DNA from: Rhizobium sp. CCGE 510
GTDB taxonomy: Bacteria > Pseudomonadota > Alphaproteobacteria > Rhizobiales > Rhizobiaceae
DNA length: 64,000 bases
Direction: 5' to 3'
NCBI RefSeq assembly: GCF_000292525.1
Contig: NZ_AEYF01000048.1
Coordinates: forward strand, 248,001 to 312,000
Part shown: positions 60,540 to 64,000 of the stretch, piece after piece
Layout of the letters: each line of letters starts with the position of its first letter
How positions within the stretch are numbered: the stretch's first letter is position 1
Position numbers and translations under genes: made by a program
The notes under the pieces: generated by a model
What the model saw: the letters and a program-made list of their open reading frames with translations, nothing else
Databases searched by the model: none
Told to the model about the DNA's origin: nothing

Positions 60540-61478
60540 ATGGTATCGACGCGGGCCGATCTGGCCGACCTTGAAACTTTCGTCGCGATCGCGCGGGCGG
60601 GCGGGTTCCGAAAGGCCGCCGCGCTTCGCGGCGTTTCGGGCTCCGCTCTCAGCCATTCGATCAGGGGTTTGGAGGCCCGTCTGGGCGTCCGTCTGTTTCA
60701 TCGGACAAGCCGGAGCATTAGTCTTACCGCCGCCGGCGAAGTGCTGCTTGCCGAACTGGAGCCCCGTTTCCTCGGCATCCAGGCTGCGATGGACCTCCTG
60801 GACGGCTTCAGGAGCGGGCCCACGGGCAGGGTAAGAGTGACCACGCTGCGTGACGCCGCCGAGCTGTTGATCGCTCCTCGACTGCACAGTTTTCGCAGCA
60901 ACTACCCAGATGTCGAGGTCGAAGTCAGCGTCGAGGATCGCTTTATCGATATGGTCGCCGAAGGTTTTGACGCCGGTATCCGTTATGGGGGAACAGTTCC
61001 CGAGGGGATGATCGCGTCGCGTCTGACGTCCGAACTTGAATGGATCGTGGTCGGTTCTCCAACCTATCTCAACAAACGAGGGCGGCCCGCGCGGCCGGAC
61101 GATCTCTTGACACACGAGTGTATCCGGATCCGAACCGGTACGGATCACCTCTGCAAATGGGAACTTGGCGACGGCGATCGCATGGTTGCTCTCGACGTTC
61201 CGGGACTGCTCACGCTCGGAGATTCGGAACTGTCCATCCGCACGGCGGAGGAGGGAGGCGGTCTCTTTTATTGCCTCCGGGCCCGGGTCGAGGACAAGCT
61301 CGCCGCCGGTTCGCTCGAAGTCGTGCTGCCGGACTGGTCCTCTACTGGGCCGGGTTTTCACGCATACTATGTTTCGCATCGTCAGGTGCCGTCCGCTCTC
61401 CGGACGTTTCTCGACCACCTCAAGGCGCCGGTTGCGGACGGACGGCCCGACGGCACAGTCTCAGCGCCGGAAGTTTGA
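60540..61478 (+). CDS. LysR-family transcriptional regulator
   Basis: A 312-residue regulator. Winged helix: L-E-T-F-V-A-I-A-R-A-G-G-F-R-K-A-A-A, then S-A-L-S-H-S-I-R-G-L-E-A-R-L-G-V-R-L-F-H-R-T-S-R-S. The effector domain has the usual A-G-I-R-Y-G-G region near 145. It is on the same strand as the two SDR genes just upstream, not divergent. Not related to the broken LysR at 21333 beyond family level. Confidence 0.88.
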   Translation: MVSTRADLADLETFVAIARAGGFRKAAALRGVSGSALSHSIRGLEARLGVRLFHRTSRSISLTAAGEVLLAELEPRFLGIQAAMDLLDGFRSGPTGRVRVTTLRDAAELLIAPRLHSFRSNYPDVEVEVSVEDRFIDMVAEGFDAGIRYGGTVPEGMIASRLTSELEWIVVGSPTYLNKRGRPARPDDLLTHECIRIRTGTDHLCKWELGDGDRMVALDVPGLLTLGDSELSIRTAEEGGGLFYCLRARVEDKLAAGSLEVVLPDWSSTGPGFHAYYVSHRQVPSALRTFLDHLKAPVADGRPDGTVSAPEV

Positions 61479-61779
61479 GTGCCGGCAGAAAGCTCGCTCG
61501 CAGCCAGTTCAAATTTACGGGCAGCAGGATCGCCTGGCGTTCTTTAACATGCCGGGAGCGTAAAAATACGTTAGCGCCACCGGTCGGTCTGAGCCTTGCC
61601 TCGCAATTTTTCTCAAACAGTCTGTGATTGTCTGTGCGCGGCGAGCTGCCATTGATTGCCTATATCAGCTGCCGTAACTCCCTCACCACCGAAGCACGCG
61701 CTTTTGATCTCTCGATATTTGAATGTGCAGACGAGCAGGCAAATCTATAGCGATAGGATCAACTGATACTGGTAGCTCT

Positions 61780-61790
61780 CAGACAATCTG
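61780..61790. promoter_or_regulatory. operator-like element CAGA-CAA-TCTG before gntR
   Basis: CAGACAATCTG matches the element at 5612-5622 exactly. It lies 83 bases before the GntR gene, in a 394-base stretch (61479-61872) without other features, and fits autoregulation. Confidence 0.55.
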
Positions 61791-61872
61791 GATTGATATT
61801 AAGCGCGAATGGCTGCATATGTAGAGAATGATTTAAGCACGGTGTGAGCCGTTTACAGGTGTTGGCGGGGCG

Positions 61873-62556
61873 ATGCAGACGGACCTACAGATATCCAAAC
61901 AGAACGCGACGTTGCGCTTTAAAGTTGAGGAAACCTTACGTCAGGCGATCGTCAGCGGGCGGTTCAAGCCCGGCCAGCGACTGGTTGAGCGCGAACTTTG
62001 CGAAATGCTGGGCGTCGGCAGAACCTCGGTTCGTGAGGCCATGCGACAGCTTGAAGCTGAAGGCATCATCACAAGCTATCCCCATAAGGGGCCGGTGGTC
62101 AGCACGATCACCTACGAGGAAGCCCAGCAACTTTATACTGTGCGCGCACTTCTTGAGGGATTCGCGGGTCAGCAGTTCGCCGAGCATGGCACCGCCGCCG
62201 ACATAACGACCCTTCAAGCCGCGGTGGTAGAATTTGAAGCCGCTGCCGAAAGTGGCGTCGGCACACGGCTGATACACGCGAAAAACGCATTCTACGACTG
62301 CTTGATGGACGGAAGCAAAAACGTGTTCGTAAGGCAGATGCTGACAGCTTTGCATAACCGGATCAATCTCCTTCGGATGACATCCATGACCCAGCCGGGG
62401 CGCCTTTCGCATAGCATTACCGAAATCAAAGATATCGCGAACGCAATCAAGAATCGCAACGGTCCGTTGGCGGCGGCAGCCTGCAAATTCCACATCGACC
62501 AGGCAGCGAAGGTGGTGCTTGAATACCTGCGGAAGAACGCCGCGCCAGAATCTTAA
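61873..62556 (+). CDS. GntR-family regulator with FCD domain, probable regulator of the monooxygenase/importer system
   Basis: A 227-residue FadR-type regulator. Winged helix: V-S-G-R-F-K-P-G-Q-R-L-V-E-R-E-L-C-E-M-L-G-V-G-R-T-S-V-R-E-A-M-R-Q-L-E. The FCD part has H-A-K-N-A-F-Y-D-C-L and, near the end, C-K-F-H-I-D-Q. The CAGA-N3-TCTG palindrome stands before this gene, before the next gene and before the importer operon at 5.7 kb, so it probably controls all of them. Ligand unknown. Confidence 0.9.
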   Translation: MQTDLQISKQNATLRFKVEETLRQAIVSGRFKPGQRLVERELCEMLGVGRTSVREAMRQLEAEGIITSYPHKGPVVSTITYEEAQQLYTVRALLEGFAGQQFAEHGTAADITTLQAAVVEFEAAAESGVGTRLIHAKNAFYDCLMDGSKNVFVRQMLTALHNRINLLRMTSMTQPGRLSHSITEIKDIANAIKNRNGPLAAAACKFHIDQAAKVVLEYLRKNAAPES

Positions 62557-62565
62557 GATTTCGAT

Positions 62566-62580
62566 TGACAGATTGTCTGA
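62566..62580. promoter_or_regulatory. operator-like element TGACAGATTGTCTGA
   Basis: The first 14 bases are the exact reverse complement of 5612-5625. Core CAGA-TTG-TCTG at 62569-62579. It sits just after the GntR stop and before the dehydrogenase gene, so the latter probably has its own regulated promoter. Confidence 0.6.
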
Positions 62581-62644
62581 TAATCCGTTTAATCTCCCCT
62601 GACGAAAGGTGAGCTTTGTTGCTCGCGTGCATTCGGAGGAAAAA

Positions 62645-63532
62645 TTGTCAGCGACAGTCGACGCAACTCGCGTGGCCTTTATCGGGCTGGGCGCCATGGG
62701 CCAGCCGATGGCTCAACATCTCATCTCAGCAGGCTTCGAGATCGTCGGCTTCGACCTTTCGAAAGACGCCAGGGTAAAGCTCGCCGATGCGGGCGGGCGA
62801 GCCGCCGAAACGATTTCTGAGGCCATGGTCGGGGCCAGTTTCGTGATCACCATGCTTCCGAACGGCAAGATCGTGCGCGACGCGCTTCTGGGCGGCAACG
62901 CCTGTGGCGGCCTCAAGCAAAATGCCGTCGTCATAGACATGAGTTCCTCTGCTCCAAATGATACAAGGGATCTCGGTCTCGAACTTGCTTCTCGTGGTCT
63001 TCGGCTGGTTGACGCCCCGGTCTCCGGAGGCGTCAAGCGAGCCGTTTCTGGCACCTTGACAATCATGGCCGGTGGGGAGGATGCTGATATCAAGGAGGCC
63101 GAGCCCCTGCTGAATGCAGTGGGGCAACAAGTGTTCCGGACGGGGCCAGTTGGCTCGGGTCACGCGATGAAAGCGATTAACAACTTCGTATCTGGTGCAG
63201 GTGTGCTCGCGGCGATCGAGGGTGTCCTTCTGGGACGTGCCTTCGGCCTGGAGCCGGAGACGATCGTCGATATTCTCAACTCGTCGTCTGGGAAGAACAA
63301 TGCCACCGAAGTGAAGATGAAGCAGTTCATTCTTTCTGAGACGTTCGGGTCGGGATTTGCCATTGGCCTGATGGCCAAGGATATTCGCATCGCCGCCGAT
63401 CTCGCCAAGACGCTTGGTCTTCGCCTCGACGCTCTCGCCAGCACGGCAGACGCCTGGGATGCTGCACAGAAGGCGCTGGGTCCTTCCGAGGACCACACCC
63501 GCATCCTCCGATACGTCGAAGATCACAATTAG
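62645..63532 (+). CDS. NAD(P)-dependent beta-hydroxyacid dehydrogenase (3-hydroxyisobutyrate dehydrogenase family)
   Basis: A protein of about 295 residues. Rossmann motif F-I-G-L-G-A-M-G-Q-P-M-A-Q-H-L near the start, D-A-P-V-S-G-G-V (substrate loop), G-x-G-H-A-M-K-x-x-N-N (catalytic Lys) and K-D-I-R-I-A near the C terminus, the standard tetrad region of HIBADH/GarR/TSR proteins. I chose the TTG at 62645 after GGAGGA; GTG 62609 would add 12 residues. It oxidises a 3-hydroxyacid or reduces a semialdehyde in this pathway (substrate unknown). Confidence 0.88.
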   Translation: MSATVDATRVAFIGLGAMGQPMAQHLISAGFEIVGFDLSKDARVKLADAGGRAAETISEAMVGASFVITMLPNGKIVRDALLGGNACGGLKQNAVVIDMSSSAPNDTRDLGLELASRGLRLVDAPVSGGVKRAVSGTLTIMAGGEDADIKEAEPLLNAVGQQVFRTGPVGSGHAMKAINNFVSGAGVLAAIEGVLLGRAFGLEPETIVDILNSSSGKNNATEVKMKQFILSETFGSGFAIGLMAKDIRIAADLAKTLGLRLDALASTADAWDAAQKALGPSEDHTRILRYVEDHN

Positions 63533-63561
63533 CCGCGGAAATCCGCTCATTGCAGTGAAAT

Positions 63562-63575
63562 TGACAGATTGTATG
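63562..63575. promoter_or_regulatory. operator-like element, one mismatch
   Basis: TGACAGATTGTATG differs from the 62566 site only at one base (A for C). It lies 49 bases before the ATG at 63624. Confidence 0.5.
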
Positions 63576-63623
63576 AACATCAGTTCATTTTGCTGAAAAC
63601 CGGAAAGCTAGGAGTGTCGTTGA

Positions 63624-64000
63624 ATGACCGCAACGAAAGAAGCGACAGTGAAAACATACGGCAAGAAGCGGCCTGTCCCTTCGGAACAGTTCGCTCAAGG
63701 GCTGGCGACGCGTCGTGAAGTCATGGGCGATGCCTATGTCGACGCAGCACTCGGTAAGGCGACCGACTTCACCTGGCCTATGCAGCAGCTCGTCACAGAG
63801 TATTGCTGGAACGAGATCTGGAACCGACCAGGCCTCGACAGGCGCGCGCGGTCCATTCTGAACCTTGGCATGATCTCTGTTCTCAATCGTCCGCATGAGC
63901 TCAAGGGCCACGTGCGCGGCGCGATCAACAACGGCCTCACCAAGGAGGAAATCCAGGAGATTTTCCTGCAGGTCGCGATTTACGCCGGCGTACCGGCGGG
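63624..64000 (+). CDS. carboxymuconolactone decarboxylase-like protein, partial (runs off the window)
   Basis: About 125 residues are visible; the gene continues past 64000. It repeats the motifs of the gene at 619: R-R-E-V-M-G-D-A-Y-V-D, E-Y-C-W-N-E-I-W-N-R-P-G-L-D-R-R-A-R-S, H-V-R-G-A-I-N-N-G-L. The two proteins are clearly paralogs with only scattered changes. ATG 63624 follows an AGGAGTG-type site. With the dehydrogenase and GntR gene it repeats part of the logic of the first operon. Confidence 0.85.
   Translation, partial: MTATKEATVKTYGKKRPVPSEQFAQGLATRREVMGDAYVDAALGKATDFTWPMQQLVTEYCWNEIWNRPGLDRRARSILNLGMISVLNRPHELKGHVRGAINNGLTKEEIQEIFLQVAIYAGVPA

Overview
The window looks like accessory DNA, possibly plasmid-borne, from an alpha-proteobacterium of the Rhizobiaceae (Rhizobium/Sinorhizobium type). 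The evidence is GC-rich coding sequence, two SyrB-like proteins, a DUF982 protein, a ROSE-type RNA thermometer in front of a small heat-shock gene, a LigD-like ATP-dependent ligase, and many ABC importers with GntR and LysR regulators. No rRNA, intact tRNA, CRISPR array, replication origin or intact insertion sequence was seen. Remnants of IS6-type and IS3-type elements and about a dozen broken genes are present.

Layout. (1) 0-10.7 kb, + strand: a catabolic locus with a RutA-like flavin monooxygenase, two flavin reductases of different families, a carboxymuconolactone-decarboxylase-like protein, an RbsB-type binding protein, an aminotransferase, a GFA-family protein, an RbsA/RbsC-type importer and ribB. 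(2) 10.6-18.1 kb: an AraC regulator, a chemoreceptor and a PAS-GGDEF-EAL protein lying between two decayed copies of the same IS6-like transposase. (3) 18.4-22.2 kb: a reductase/SDR operon with a divergent LysR gene; one SDR has an in-frame amber codon and the LysR gene is frameshifted. (4) 22.8-31.8 kb: small stress and exported proteins, hsp20, a decayed minus-strand set of small overlapping genes, an ATP-dependent DNA ligase and two SyrB-like genes. (5) 31.9-35.3 kb: an SDR/monooxygenase/glyoxalase-fold operon with a divergent LysR regulator. (6) 35.8-39.5 kb: a polar amino-acid type ABC importer with its GntR regulator, followed by a 1-kb gene graveyard. (7) 40.7-55.6 kb: a GntR-controlled carbohydrate-acid locus with an SDR, a frameshifted DUF1537 kinase, a BKACE-type enzyme, an RbsABC-type importer, three aldo/keto reductases, a RuBisCO-like protein, a Sua5-type protein and a metallo-beta-lactamase-fold hydrolase. 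(8) 55.6-61.5 kb: pntA and DeoR remnants, a RibD-type reductase, three SDRs and a LysR regulator. (9) 61.8-64 kb: a GntR regulator, a beta-hydroxyacid dehydrogenase and the start of a second carboxymuconolactone-decarboxylase-like gene closely related to the one at 619.

Two putative regulons can be read from repeated palindromes. A CAGA-N3-TCTG element occurs before the importer operon at 5.7 kb, the GntR gene at 61.9 kb, the dehydrogenase at 62.6 kb and, imperfectly, the second decarboxylase-like gene at 63.6 kb. This ties the two ends of the window into one system around the RutA-like monooxygenase. An AGGTAT-N6-ATACCT element, or parts of it, occurs in the 42.4, 44.9 and 53.0 kb promoters of the RuBisCO-like-protein locus. 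These two loci are the best candidates for undescribed pathways; their substrates cannot be read from sequence alone.
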